Positions 8,557 to 17,636 are shown, numbered from the stretch's first letter. The stretch is 64,000 nt of DNA from an uncultured delta proteobacterium (GCA_903843965.1 CAIMRY010000034.1:1-64000); one strand, 5' to 3'. Notes: generated by a model from the letters alone, not told the origin. Numbers and translations: made by a program.

Positions 8557-11500
8557 CTAAACCCTGGCCGCGTTCGCCCGCACCAGCGGCAGAACCTCGT
8601 CCAGGGGCATGGGCCAGGCGAAGAAATGCCCCTGCCCCAGGGTGCAGCCCAGGGCCAAAAGCTGGTCGCGCAGGGCGGCGGTCTCCACGCCCTCGGCCAC
8701 CACACCCATGCCCAGCCCGGACGCCAGCGACACCACGGCCTGCACGATGCGCAGGCCCTGCTGCCCCTGCTCCGTTCCGACCACGAAGCGCATGTCCACC
8801 TTGAGCGCGTCGATGGGGTACTGCTGCAGGGAGAACAACGAGGAGTAGCCGGTGCCGAAGTCGTCGAGCGCCACGCGCACCCCGTTCTCCCGCAGTTGCC
8901 ACAGCCTGCGCGCGGCCACGCGCGGGTCGTTCATCAGCTCGGTCTCGGTGAGCTCCACCAGCACGCCGCCCGGGGCCACACCGGCCTGGGCCATGGCCTG
9001 GGCCAGGGACTCGGCCAGGTCGCCCTGGCTGAACTGCCGCCCGGAGACATTGATGTGCAGGGGCACGGCCAGGCCTGCGACGGCGGTGCCGGGAGCCAGC
9101 TTCTGCCATCTGGCGGCGTCCTCGCAGGCCTGGTGCAGCACCCACTGGCCCAGGGGCAACATCAGCCCGCATTCCTCGGCCGCAGCCAAAAACTCCACCG
9201 GAGGCAGCAGCCCGCGCACCGGGTGCCGCCAGCGCAGCAGGGCCTCCAGCCCGGCCAGCGCGCCGCTGCGCATGTCCACAATGGGCTGGTAGTGGAGCTC
9301 AAAACGCCGCTCATCCACGGCCAGGCGCAGCTCGGTCTCCAGGGTCATGTGGCGCATGGCCTTTTCGCGCAGGCCGGAGTGGAAGACCTTGTAGCGGCCA
9401 CGGCCCAGGTCCTTGGCGCGGTACATGGCGATGTCCGCGTCGCGCAGCAGGTCGTCGATGTTCGCATACTCCCCGGCGGAGAAGACGATGCCGATGGAGG
9501 CCGAGGTGTGGATCTCTCGTCCGCCCACCTGCACCGGGTGGCGCACATCCTCCAGGATGCGCCCGGCGATGTGGATGGCGTCGCGCGGGGCGGCGATGCC
9601 GTCGAGCAGGACCACGAACTCGTCGCCGCCCAGGCGGGCCACGGTGTCCACGTCGCGCACCATGGCCTCCAGCCTGCGGGCCACGGTGGTCAAGAGCGCG
9701 TCGCCCACCAGGTGGCCCAGGGTGTCGTTGATGCGCTTGAAGCGGTCCAGGTCGAGCAGCAGAATGGCCAGACGGTGCTCCGGGCTGCGCAGGGAGCGCT
9801 TGAGCGCATGCTCCAGGCGGTTGCCGAACAGGGCGCGGTTGGCCAGGCCGGTCAGGGTGTCGTGCAAGGCGTGGTGCGAGAGCTTCTTCTGGGTCTTCAC
9901 CCGTTCGGTGACGTCGCGGATGCTCTCGATGGCGCCGATGATCTCCCCCTCGGCGTTGAACAGGGGCGTGGCGATGGTCGAAAGGTGCACGGGGCTGCCG
10001 CGCAGATTGTGCAGGGCCAGCTCCGCGCGCAGGGTGTCGCCCACGCGCACTGCGTCCGGGTAGAGCCGCTCCAGGTCGGCGCTGTGCGCGTCCGCGTCCA
10101 GGACCATGTCGATGAGCACGGGCCGGGGCTCACCATAGAAGGGCACGGCGTAGGCGTAGCCATCGTGGCCGACCATCTGCTCCGCGCCGACGCCGGTGAT
10201 CTCCACGATGGCCCGGTTCCAGGCGATGACCCGGCCCTCGCGGTCGATGACAAAGGTGGCGTCGGGCAGAAAGTTCAGGATGTCCATGAAGCGCTGCTCG
10301 GATTCCTTGAGCAGGCGTTCGGCCAGGTGGCGCTCCTCTATCTCACGCGTCAGGGAGAGGTTGCGCTGGGTCAGCTCCGCCGTGCGCCGGGCCACGACGC
10401 CTTCCAGCTCCTGGTTGAAGCGCGCCAGCTTCTCGTAGCTGGCCTCCAGCTCAAGCGCGTAGGACTCCTTGATCTCAAGCGCGCTGATGATGCCGCCGCG
10501 CGCGGCCTCCATGTGCCCGGCCATTTCATTGAAGCCGACGGCCAGGGCTCCCAGCTCGTCCTCCCGAGCCACGCGCACCCGGGTGTTCAGCCGCCCCTCG
10601 GCCAGGGCCTGGATGCCCTCGCGCAGGGCGTGGATGGGCCGGGTGAAGGAATTGGCCACCACAAAGCCTAGGGCCAGGGCCAAAAGCAGGGCCAGCGCCA
10701 CGGAGAACAGCACCAGCCGGGTGGTGTCGCGGATGCCCTGGCGGATGACCGTGTCGCTCATCAGCGCCATGAGCGTGGCCACGGGCCGCCCCTGGTTGTC
10801 CAGCAGGGGGGCCGCAGCCATGGCGTACGAGCCGCCGGGGCCGGGCCGCAGGCCCAGGGAGGTGCTTCGGGAAAGCTCGCCCGGCGCGGGCACGGCCAGG
10901 TCCGTGGCGTTGGTCCCGTCCCGCGCGTCGACCAATGTGCTGTCAGGCAGGGTGCTGTCAGACAAGGTGCTGGCCACCCGGCCGGAATCGTCCCAGCGCA
11001 GGGCGAAGTCCGCGCGCACCTGCTCCTTGAAGGCGGCCAGCTGCGCGCCGCTCACGTGATAGGTCACCACCACCACGCCCAGGACGCGCATGGTTCCGGG
11101 CGCGAGCACCGGGGCAAAAGACTTGACGCAGAGCCCCTGGGCGCTGGCGTAATAGTCCGTGCTCTCGCGCAGGTCCAGGGCGCTTTTCAGGGCCGGGGTG
11201 TCCGGGTCCGTGGCGAAGCGCAGGGCCTGGGCGTCGCCGGGTTGGGAGGCGGCCAGCCGCCGCCCCTGCGCGTCGAAGACCTCCACCAGGCCCATGGACC
11301 ACAGGGCGCGGGCATCGTCCATGAGCCCGGTCAGGGCCGGGGAGCTGATGTCCGCGCGGATCTCGTACAGACCCGCCAGGTGCCGGGCCGTGGCCATGGC
11401 CTGGCGCGAGCGGCGCAGCAGGATGTTCTGGGCCTCAAGCAGGGCGGCCGTGGTCTCGGACTTCAGGTCGCCCTCCATGCACCGCAGGTGGATGTACATG

Positions 11501-11613
11501 TTGGCCACGGTGGACAGGGACACAGCCGCCAGGATGACCAGCAGAAACGTGGCCACGAGCCGGTTGCGCACGGAGCGGCGCAGGCTTAAGGGGAGGCTCG
11601 GCTTCAGGCCCAC
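8557..11613 (-). CDS. Membrane GGDEF-EAL protein with periplasmic sensor, HAMP and PAS
   Basis: The ~1018-aa protein has a TM helix near residues 15-38, a periplasmic region to about 290, a second TM, a HAMP (VANSFTRPIHALREGI), a coiled coil, a PAS domain, GGDEF (RLGGDEFVVLLDG) and EAL. The EAL catalytic residues are present: LEALLRW, INVSGRQF, ELTETEL, ALDDFGTGYSS, LKVDMRFV, AEGVET and GQGHFF. Both c-di-GMP synthesis and hydrolysis are therefore possible. The start is GTG 11613 (GGGAG 8 nt upstream) or TTG 11616, just past the stop of the solute-binding protein gene, implying translational coupling and a sensor pair. The periplasmic part contains a DSTL microrepeat. Confidence 0.9.
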   Translation of the reverse strand: MGLKPSLPLSLRRSVRNRLVATFLLVILAAVSLSTVANMYIHLRCMEGDLKSETTAALLEAQNILLRRSRQAMATARHLAGLYEIRADISSPALTGLMDDARALWSMGLVEVFDAQGRRLAASQPGDAQALRFATDPDTPALKSALDLRESTDYYASAQGLCVKSFAPVLAPGTMRVLGVVVVTYHVSGAQLAAFKEQVRADFALRWDDSGRVASTLSDSTLPDSTLVDARDGTNATDLAVPAPGELSRSTSLGLRPGPGGSYAMAAAPLLDNQGRPVATLMALMSDTVIRQGIRDTTRLVLFSVALALLLALALGFVVANSFTRPIHALREGIQALAEGRLNTRVRVAREDELGALAVGFNEMAGHMEAARGGIISALEIKESYALELEASYEKLARFNQELEGVVARRTAELTQRNLSLTREIEERHLAERLLKESEQRFMDILNFLPDATFVIDREGRVIAWNRAIVEITGVGAEQMVGHDGYAYAVPFYGEPRPVLIDMVLDADAHSADLERLYPDAVRVGDTLRAELALHNLRGSPVHLSTIATPLFNAEGEIIGAIESIRDVTERVKTQKKLSHHALHDTLTGLANRALFGNRLEHALKRSLRSPEHRLAILLLDLDRFKRINDTLGHLVGDALLTTVARRLEAMVRDVDTVARLGGDEFVVLLDGIAAPRDAIHIAGRILEDVRHPVQVGGREIHTSASIGIVFSAGEYANIDDLLRDADIAMYRAKDLGRGRYKVFHSGLREKAMRHMTLETELRLAVDERRFELHYQPIVDMRSGALAGLEALLRWRHPVRGLLPPVEFLAAAEECGLMLPLGQWVLHQACEDAARWQKLAPGTAVAGLAVPLHINVSGRQFSQGDLAESLAQAMAQAGVAPGGVLVELTETELMNDPRVAARRLWQLRENGVRVALDDFGTGYSSLFSLQQYPIDALKVDMRFVVGTEQGQQGLRIVQAVVSLASGLGMGVVAEGVETAALRDQLLALGCTLGQGHFFAWPMPLDEVLPLVRANAARV
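10934..10972. repeat. In-frame 12-bp microrepeat (DSTL)
   Basis: Repeats of a gtgctgtca-containing unit encode STLSDSTLPDSTL within the periplasmic region of the GGDEF-EAL protein. The unit is a multiple of three, so copy-number change keeps the frame. Confidence 0.6.
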
Positions 11614-11618
11614 CAAGG

Positions 11619-13199
11619 CTACTCCCAGTGGCCCTTGGCAAAACGGATGGCCGCGCCCATGGGCTGCAGCACCACGCCCTGGAGGCCCTGGCGCAGGGCC
11701 ACGGTGTCGCGCACGTGGACCAGGGGCACGACCGGAGCCTCCGCCGCCACAAGGTGCAGGGCCTGGCGGAGCAGGCCGTTGCGCTCGCCCTGGTCGCGGC
11801 TGGCCTCGGCGCGGTTGACCAGGCTCTGGAAGGCCTCGTTCTCCCAGTGGGAGAAGTTTCCGCGCGAATCCCAGCCAAGCTTGTAGCGCAGGAACTCGTG
11901 CGGGTTGGGCGAGTCGAAGGTCCAGCCGGACAGGCACAGGTCGTACTCGCCCCTGGCGGCCACGGCCACGTAGTCGGCCCAGGGCACAATGACGATGCGC
12001 ACCCGGATGCCCACGCCGACCAGGGCCTGGCGGATGGCCTGGGCCATGCGCCAGGGCTCGGGCAGGTAGGGCCGGGGGATGTCCATGACCTGCAGGACCA
12101 CCTCAAAGCCCTTGGCCAGGCCCTCGCGGGCCAGGAGCCTGCGGGCCTGGGCCGCGTCGCCCCTTTGGTGCGCGGTCTCATGCGGGTGGCCGGTGGACAG
12201 CAGCGCGGGCGGCAGCACGCTGGCCGCAGCCAGCCCCGCAAAACCGAAGACCAGCCGGGTCAGGGCCTCGCGGTCCAGGGCCAGGAGCACGGCCCGGCGC
12301 ACGCCGACCTTGCGCATGTGCCCATGCCGCGTGTTGATGGCCAGGTAGGCGATGTTCAGCCCGTCCGCGCGCAGCACCTGCACCCCGTCCATCTTCTCCA
12401 AGAGCGGCAGGTCAGAGGGCGGGATGCCGGTGACGGCGTCGGCGCGGCGGGACTGGAGCTCCAGAAAGCGCGCCCCGGCGTCCGGGGTGGTGCGGACCAC
12501 CAGCCGCTCCAGGCCCGGCGCGCCGCCCCAGTAGTCCGGGTTGCGCAAGAGGGTGATGGCTTCGCCCCGGCGCCACTCGGCAAAGATGAACGGGCCGGTG
12601 CCCACGGGGTGGCTGCCGATGTCCGCGCCCCACCGGACCAGGGCCAGGGGGCTCAGGATGGTCGCCTGGGACGCGGCCAGGGAATACAAAAACGAGGCCG
12701 AGGCCTGTTTCAGGCGGACGCGCAGGGTGCTGTCGTCCAGGGCCTCTGCCCCGGCCACGTGCTCGAACAGGGACCGGGCCGTGAACATGCCAGCCGCGCG
12801 GTAGGGGTTGGCCGGGTCCACCTGGCGCATGATGGCCAGGGCCGCAGCCTGGGCGTTCATGGGGCTGCCGTCGTGGAAGCGCACGCCCCGGCGGATGCGG
12901 AAGGTCCACTCCCGGCCGTTGGGCGAAACGGTCCAGGACTCGGCCAGGGTGGGCTCCACCTGGATTCCCCCGTCCTTCAGGCGCACCAGGCCCTCGCAGA
13001 TCTGACCGGCCACCAGGGTCGACTCGGAGTCCGTGGCGCGGGCCGGGTCCAGGGTCAGGGAATCGCCGCCGCGCACCAGGGTCAGGCTGTTGTCATGCTC
13101 CGCAGCCAGGGCCGGGACTACGGGCAGGGCCAGCAGCAGCAGGACCGGAAGCAGCAGGACCGGAAGCAGCAGCGCGCCGGTGCGGCGGGCGTCAGCCAT
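11619..13199 (-). CDS. ABC-type peptide/nickel solute-binding protein (family 5)
   Basis: The 526-aa protein has a signal peptide (MADARRTGALLLPVLLLPVL, cleavage probably near PALAAEH) followed by a complete SBP_bac_5 fold: LTLDPARATDSESTLVAGQI, GLVRLKDG, LAESWTVSPNGREWTFRIRR, GVRFHDGSPM and GTGPFIFAEW. These proteins bind oligopeptides, dipeptides, nickel or haem in the periplasm. No permease or ATPase gene accompanies it. Instead its stop codon lies within a few bases of the start of a membrane GGDEF-EAL gene, so a sensory role is likely. The ATG at 13199 overlaps the end of an upstream 85-codon ORF. Confidence 0.92.
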   Translation of the reverse strand: MADARRTGALLLPVLLLPVLLLLALPVVPALAAEHDNSLTLVRGGDSLTLDPARATDSESTLVAGQICEGLVRLKDGGIQVEPTLAESWTVSPNGREWTFRIRRGVRFHDGSPMNAQAAALAIMRQVDPANPYRAAGMFTARSLFEHVAGAEALDDSTLRVRLKQASASFLYSLAASQATILSPLALVRWGADIGSHPVGTGPFIFAEWRRGEAITLLRNPDYWGGAPGLERLVVRTTPDAGARFLELQSRRADAVTGIPPSDLPLLEKMDGVQVLRADGLNIAYLAINTRHGHMRKVGVRRAVLLALDREALTRLVFGFAGLAAASVLPPALLSTGHPHETAHQRGDAAQARRLLAREGLAKGFEVVLQVMDIPRPYLPEPWRMAQAIRQALVGVGIRVRIVIVPWADYVAVAARGEYDLCLSGWTFDSPNPHEFLRYKLGWDSRGNFSHWENEAFQSLVNRAEASRDQGERNGLLRQALHLVAAEAPVVPLVHVRDTVALRQGLQGVVLQPMGAAIRFAKGHWE

Positions 13200-13449
13200 T
13201 GGCGGCCTGCCTGGGCGGGCCGGTGTCAGATTGACCGGGGTCAGGAAGGCCGGGGTCAGGGTAGTCGAAATCAGGGGACGCACCGGCCAGGCCCCAGCCC
13301 AAGGGCCAAAACGCACGCTGCCCGCAGCCGGGGGCCAGGGACTTGGCCGGGTCGGGATCGGGGAAGGCGGTCGGGCCGGGGAAGGTGGCCGGGTGGCCGC
13401 CGGGAGCGCGCAGCATCCGCAAGACCGAATGGATGGTGGTGGGGCGCAT
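13192..13449 (-). CDS. Hypothetical small Pro-rich protein (85 aa)
   Basis: An ATG at 13449 has a strong AGGGAG 6-7 nt upstream and opens an 85-codon frame starting MRPTTIHSVLRMLRAPGGHP. Third positions are strongly G/C. The C-terminal half is Pro/Asp/Gly-rich with repeated PDPG-like units. Its stop overlaps the ATG of the solute-binding protein gene (ATGGCTGA), an arrangement typical of translational coupling. No domain is recognised. It could be a real small protein or a translated leader. Confidence 0.5.
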   Translation of the reverse strand: MRPTTIHSVLRMLRAPGGHPATFPGPTAFPDPDPAKSLAPGCGQRAFWPLGWGLAGASPDFDYPDPGLPDPGQSDTGPPRQAANG

Positions 13450-13615
13450 GCGTTTCTCCCTGTAAGACCAGACCGGACCCTGCAAAGGCGCGAGGATGAT
13501 CTCTTCCTATTCTGCCCCAGTTCGGGGGAAAAATCCAGGGGCTGCGCGCAGGGCTGTGCCAACCCTTTCATAGAAGGACCATATTTGACAAATAGAAATA
13601 TCACACATAGGCCAT

Positions 13616-13672
13616 CGTTGATCAACGCAGTTTTCTTATGTTTTTTTGTTGCAGATCCACAACTGATCAACG
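13616..13672. promoter_or_regulatory. Repeated TGATCAACG palindromic motif upstream of yedE
   Basis: A perfect 12-bp palindrome CGTTGATCAACG lies at 13616-13627, and a second TGATCAACG half occurs at 13664-13672, 45 bp downstream and 17 bp before the yedE start codon. A TTGACA hexamer at 13585-13590 could be the -35 element, though the -10 is unclear. The surrounding 130 bp are clearly A+T-richer than the coding sequence. A dimeric transcription factor operator is likely; the regulator is unknown. Confidence 0.45.
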
Positions 13673-13688
13673 ACTTGGGGGGGGAATC

Positions 13689-14780
13689 ATGGAGGCGAAA
13701 CAGAGCCTGTTTGGGGGCAAGGGCGAGATCCTGATCGCCGGGGCTATCATCGGCCTGGCGGCCGTGCTGCTGCAATATGCCGGGAACCCGGCCAACATGG
13801 GCGTATGCGTGGCCTGTTTCCTGCGCGACATCGCAGGCGCGCTGGGCCTGCACCGGGCCGCGCCCGTGCAGTACCTGCGCCCGGAGATTCCGGCCTTTGT
13901 GCTCGGCTCCGTGGCTGCGGCCATGGTCGGGGGCGAATTCCGCGCCCGCGCCGGGTCTGCGCCCGTGCTGCGCTTTTTTCTGGGCATGGCCGCCATGGCC
14001 GGGGCCCTGATCTTTCTGGGCTGCCCCTGGCGCGTGCTGCTGCGCCTGGCCGGGGGCGACGGCAACGCCCTGTTCGGCATGGCCGGGCTTTTGACCGGCA
14101 TCTTCATGGGCCACCGCTTCTACAAGGCCGGGTTCGCCCTGCCCGCCAGCCAGACCCAGTCCACACTCTCCGGCCTGGCCATGCCGCTGGCCGCCCTGGG
14201 CTTTCTGGTCATGCGCTTTCTGCTCTCCCCGGACCCGGAAACCGGCTCGCTGGGCTGGCTCTGGGCCTCGGCCAAGGGCCCAGGCGCGGCCCATGCCCCG
14301 CTCTTGGCCTCTGTGGGCGTGGGGCTCTTGATCGGCGTGCTGGCCCAGCGCAGCCGCTTCTGCACCGTGGGCTCCCTGCGCGAGCTGTTCACCCTGCGCC
14401 AGATGCACCTGATCTACGGCGTGGCCACCTTCCTTTTGGCCGCCTTCATCGGCAACCTGGTGCTGGGGCAGTTCCACCCCGGCTTTGAGGGCCAGCCCGT
14501 GGCGCACACGGCCTCGCTGTGGAACTTCCTGGGCATGGTCGTGGCGGGCCTGGCCTTTTCCCTGGCCGGGGGCTGCCCTGGCCGACAGCTGATCCTCTCG
14601 GGCGAGGGCAGCAACGACGCCGGGGTCTTTGTGCTGGGCATGCTCACCGCCGGAGCCATGGCCCACAACATGGGCTGGGCCAGCTCCCCTGCCGGGCCGG
14701 GTCCCAACGCCCTGGCCGTGGTGGTGGTGTCCTTAAGCTTCTGCATCGCCGTGGGCTTCTTCAACCGCAAGACCGCCTAG
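13689..14780 (+). CDS. yedE: YedE-family putative selenium transporter
   Basis: The 363-aa integral membrane protein has about ten hydrophobic helices. It shows the conserved Cys motifs of the YedE/YeeE family: LGCPWRVLL, RSRFCTVGSLRE and GGCPGRQLILSGEG. This subfamily is linked to selenium metabolism in selenoprotein-making bacteria and usually travels with yedF and selD, neither of which is seen here. ATG 13689 follows a poly-G Shine-Dalgarno run; an upstream in-frame ATG at 13638 would lie within the palindrome-containing promoter region. A strong terminator follows the stop. Confidence 0.85.
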   Translation: MEAKQSLFGGKGEILIAGAIIGLAAVLLQYAGNPANMGVCVACFLRDIAGALGLHRAAPVQYLRPEIPAFVLGSVAAAMVGGEFRARAGSAPVLRFFLGMAAMAGALIFLGCPWRVLLRLAGGDGNALFGMAGLLTGIFMGHRFYKAGFALPASQTQSTLSGLAMPLAALGFLVMRFLLSPDPETGSLGWLWASAKGPGAAHAPLLASVGVGLLIGVLAQRSRFCTVGSLRELFTLRQMHLIYGVATFLLAAFIGNLVLGQFHPGFEGQPVAHTASLWNFLGMVVAGLAFSLAGGCPGRQLILSGEGSNDAGVFVLGMLTAGAMAHNMGWASSPAGPGPNALAVVVVSLSFCIAVGFFNRKTA

Positions 14781-14802
14781 CGCTCCATCCATTATAATGA
14801 CA

Positions 14803-14849
14803 ACGGCCCGGCGGGATGCGCTCCTGCCGGGCCGTCTTTCGTTTGTTTC
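14803..14849 (+). terminator. Rho-independent terminator after yedE
   Basis: ACGGCCCGGCGGGA and TCCTGCCGGGCCGT form a 14-bp stem with one G-U pair and a 5-nt loop, followed by a T-rich tract (TCTTTCGTTTGTTT). It ends yedE transcription 23 nt after the stop. Confidence 0.9.
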
Positions 14850-14890
14850 AGGCGGTATAGGTCGAGCAGGACCGCTGCCCGCCGGCTGGC

Positions 14891-15220
14891 CTACAGCCGG
14901 ACCACCCGCAAGATGCCGAGCACCAGGCCGATGGACCCCAGGTCCACGTTGTAGTTGCACAGGGCCATGGCCGTGAGCAGGCTCCAGACATAGACCAGGG
15001 CCCGGCCGCCCAGGAACAGGGCCAACAGGCCCGAGGCCAGGCTGGCCATGCCCCAGAGGTCGTACAATTGGCCGAAGAGCACGCCCTGGCGCACGGCGGT
15101 CAAAAAGACCCCGCTGTCGCCCGCGCCCACGGGCGTGTCGACCACGTAGATGCGGAAGTAGAAGCAGCCCACGTAGGTCAGCAGGAAGATGCAGGCGGCC
15201 AGCAAGGTGTTTCGCGACAC
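14891..15220 (-). CDS. Hypothetical integral membrane protein (109 aa)
   Basis: The protein starts with GTG at 15220 (GAGG 5 nt upstream). It contains an N-terminal hydrophobic helix (NTLLAACIFLLTYVGCFYF), a polar loop with VDTPVGAGDSG, and two further hydrophobic segments before a basic C-terminus. The same frame continues upstream for about 18 codons with protein-like sequence but without a usual start codon, so a non-standard earlier start is possible. It faces yedE convergently across a terminator. The family is not recognised; three transmembrane helices are predicted by eye. Confidence 0.7.
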   Translation of the reverse strand: MSRNTLLAACIFLLTYVGCFYFRIYVVDTPVGAGDSGVFLTAVRQGVLFGQLYDLWGMASLASGLLALFLGGRALVYVWSLLTAMALCNYNVDLGSIGLVLGILRVVRL

Positions 15221-15348
15221 GTGGACCTCAAGGATGAACGGATTGGGAAGCCCTGTCTCTGCCGTCCGACCGCAGCCTTGTCAAGGTCTGGCCGGGCCGT
15301 CTTGCCCTTGAACCGGATTGCGCCTATTTTGCCGCGCAGAGGTGCCAC

Positions 15349-16278
15349 ATGCCCATGCGTTCCGCCGCCCTGGCCCAAGCCGCCGCCCTTGCGGCCCTGC
15401 TCGCCTGCTCCTGCGCCCCGGCCACGACGCCGACCCCGGCCACGACGCCGACCGCATCGCTGGTCGCCTCGTCGGTCGCCGCGCTGGTCGCCCCGGCTTC
15501 CGGCATGCAGGCTGGGGTCGCCGCGCCTGCGTCTGCCCGCAGCCGCCGCCTGGCCCTGGCCGCCTTCCATTTGCGCGACGAGCGCGGGGGCGGGCCTGCG
15601 GAGGCCCTGAAGATTTTGGACGAGCCGGACTTGCCCGCAGCCGGGGCTGACCCCAATGATCCGGCCCAGCGGGCCGAGGCCAATAACGCGACCCTGCGGG
15701 TCGACTCAAACGAGCTGGCCCTGCGGGCCTTGGCCCTAAGCCAGCTGGGCCGCTATCCCGAGGCCGTGGACGCGCTAAACCGGCTGCTGCTGGCCCGGCG
15801 CGACCTGCCGCCCGCCGCCCTGGCCGACGCCTTTGTGGAGCGCGGCCTGGCCCTGGCCGCCATGGACCACCAGGACCGCGCCGCAGAGGACTATGCAGCG
15901 GCCCTGGCCCTGGTCCCGCGGCACATCCCGGCGCTCCTGGCCCGGGCCGACCAGTTGTTCGCCCTGGGCCAGACGGCCGAGGCCGAGGCAGGGTACTCCC
16001 GGGTCATCGAAATCGCGCCGGAGAACGTGCTGGCGCGCATCAACCGGGGCGTGACGCGCGACGAGCAGGGCCGCTTCGCCGAAGCCATCGCTGACTTCAC
16101 CCAGGCGGGGGCGCTTGATCCGCTCTCGCCCGTGGCGCTGGTGAACCGTGGGGTTTCGCGCTCCCAGGCCGGAGACATGGCCGGGATGTGCGCGGATTAT
16201 TTTGCCGCCTGCCGCCTGGGCGCGTGCCGCAGGCTCGGCTCCGCCCGGGCCATGGGCTACTGCCAGCCCGGGCAATAG
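15349..16278 (+). CDS. TPR-repeat lipoprotein
   Basis: The 309-aa product has a signal peptide ending in a lipobox (LAALLACSC; Cys at about residue 20). A low-complexity Ala/Thr/Pro/Val linker with PTPATTPTAS repeats follows, to about residue 60. At least four TPR-like helix pairs occupy about 70-300 (for example AEAEAGYSRVIEIAPENVLA and RFAEAIADFTQAGALDP). It is probably anchored in the outer membrane or periplasm as a scaffold. ATG 15349 has GAGG 6 nt upstream. It is convergent with the REC-TPR gene, with only a 14-nt gap. Confidence 0.85.
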   Translation: MPMRSAALAQAAALAALLACSCAPATTPTPATTPTASLVASSVAALVAPASGMQAGVAAPASARSRRLALAAFHLRDERGGGPAEALKILDEPDLPAAGADPNDPAQRAEANNATLRVDSNELALRALALSQLGRYPEAVDALNRLLLARRDLPPAALADAFVERGLALAAMDHQDRAAEDYAAALALVPRHIPALLARADQLFALGQTAEAEAGYSRVIEIAPENVLARINRGVTRDEQGRFAEAIADFTQAGALDPLSPVALVNRGVSRSQAGDMAGMCADYFAACRLGACRRLGSARAMGYCQPGQ

Positions 16279-16292
16279 CGGCCAGGGCGGGC

Positions 16293-17636
16293 CTAGCCGC
16301 CGCCGAGCTTGGCCATGAGCTTCTTGGAGTTGACATGGCCCGGGTCGATCTCCAGCGCGGCCTCCACGTACTTCCTGGCGTAATCGTCCTGCTTGGCCAG
16401 GTGATAGCCGTAGGCGATGTTGAAGGCGACCACGGCGGCCGTGCGGTGGAACTCCGGGTCGGCGCGCAGCACCTGCTCGTAGCAGCTAACGGCCATGTGG
16501 TACTGCTGGCCGTCGGCGTAGGCCAGGCCCATGTTGTACAGCACGCGCTCGTCGCCCTCGACCACGGTGAGGGCCTTCTTGTAATTATCGATGGCCTCCT
16601 TCCACTTGCCCTGCTTGCGCAGCGCGATGCCTAGGCGGTTGAAGGTGACCATGTCCTCCTTGGTCAGGTTTTCGCCCTTCATCTCCAGAATCTTGAAATA
16701 ATACTTTTCGGCCAGGGCCGGGGAGGCCTCGCTCACGCTCTCGGCTATGTTGGCCACGATGCGGTCCAGGTAGCCCGTGGCCTCGCGCTGGGCGTTGACG
16801 ATGGCCTCGCCGAAGTAGACATCGGCCCGGTCCATGTCGTTCTTGCGCACGTAGACCTTGCCGATCTCGCACTTGCGCTCGGTGTTCAACGGGCTGATGA
16901 CATCCAGCTTCTTCAAGTACAGCAGATAGTTGTCGTCATCCTCGCCCTGGTGGACGGATGCCAGCTTCTTCAAGGGCTCCAGGTACAGGGTGGCGCCGTC
17001 GTGGGCCCCCTCATAGGCCTTGATGGCCTCCTCGCGCTTGCCCTCGATGAGCAGGGCGTCGCCCATGAGCATGAGCGCCACCGGGCTGTTCCCCTTCACC
17101 TTCAGGATGGCCTGGCTGATCTGCTTGACCTTGGCCGTCTCGCCCAGTTCAAGCAGGCGGCGGGCCTCCTGCACCAGCTGGCTGATCTTGCCCTGGGGCT
17201 TGATGGCCCCGGCGATCTTCTCGATCAGGGTGTCCACGCTCACGGGCTTGGTCAGCACGCAGTCCACGCCGATCTCGTACAGCTGCGACAGGGACTCCTT
17301 GCTGGTCTCCTGGGTCATGACCAGGATCTTGACCTCGGGGAAGGCGCCCTTGAGCCCGCGGATGAAGTCCAGGGTGGGCATGCCGCGCAGCAGGCTGTCG
17401 ACCATGACCAGCACCGGGGACTTGTGCCCCAGGTGGTCGCGCACGCCCCGCAACGCCAGCCCGGAGTCCTGGTAGACCTCCAGACAGTCGGCCTTGATTC
17501 CCAAGATCTTGAGCACGGTCGTGCGCAGGGTGCGCACAAAGAGGGGGTCGTCCGAGAGCATGACCAGAAAGCCGTGCTGGTTCTCCAAAAATTCACGGAG
17601 GTCCTGGTCATACTTTGGGGCGGGTGCTTGCGCCAT
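16293..17636 (-). CDS. Response-regulator receiver domain fused to TPR repeats
   Basis: The 447-aa protein has a CheY-like receiver domain at about 20-135 with an SDD acidic pair, phosphoacceptor Asp in LVMVDSLLRGMP and Lys in VLTKPVS. It is followed by a helical linker and five or six TPR motifs (about 160-445), including KWKEAIDNYKKALTVVEGDE and QYHMAVSCYEQVLRADPEF. No DNA-binding or enzymatic output is present, so it should act by phosphorylation-dependent protein interaction. AGGAGG precedes the ATG at 17636. It is divergent from flagellin, and a motility or chemotaxis adaptor role is possible but unproven. Confidence 0.9.
   Translation of the reverse strand: MAQAPAPKYDQDLREFLENQHGFLVMLSDDPLFVRTLRTTVLKILGIKADCLEVYQDSGLALRGVRDHLGHKSPVLVMVDSLLRGMPTLDFIRGLKGAFPEVKILVMTQETSKESLSQLYEIGVDCVLTKPVSVDTLIEKIAGAIKPQGKISQLVQEARRLLELGETAKVKQISQAILKVKGNSPVALMLMGDALLIEGKREEAIKAYEGAHDGATLYLEPLKKLASVHQGEDDDNYLLYLKKLDVISPLNTERKCEIGKVYVRKNDMDRADVYFGEAIVNAQREATGYLDRIVANIAESVSEASPALAEKYYFKILEMKGENLTKEDMVTFNRLGIALRKQGKWKEAIDNYKKALTVVEGDERVLYNMGLAYADGQQYHMAVSCYEQVLRADPEFHRTAAVVAFNIAYGYHLAKQDDYARKYVEAALEIDPGHVNSKKLMAKLGGG

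Noticed and set aside
11619-14666. N-terminal extension of the solute-binding protein through yedE
   Set aside because: The signal peptide at 13199 marks the real start, and the extension is antisense to yedE.
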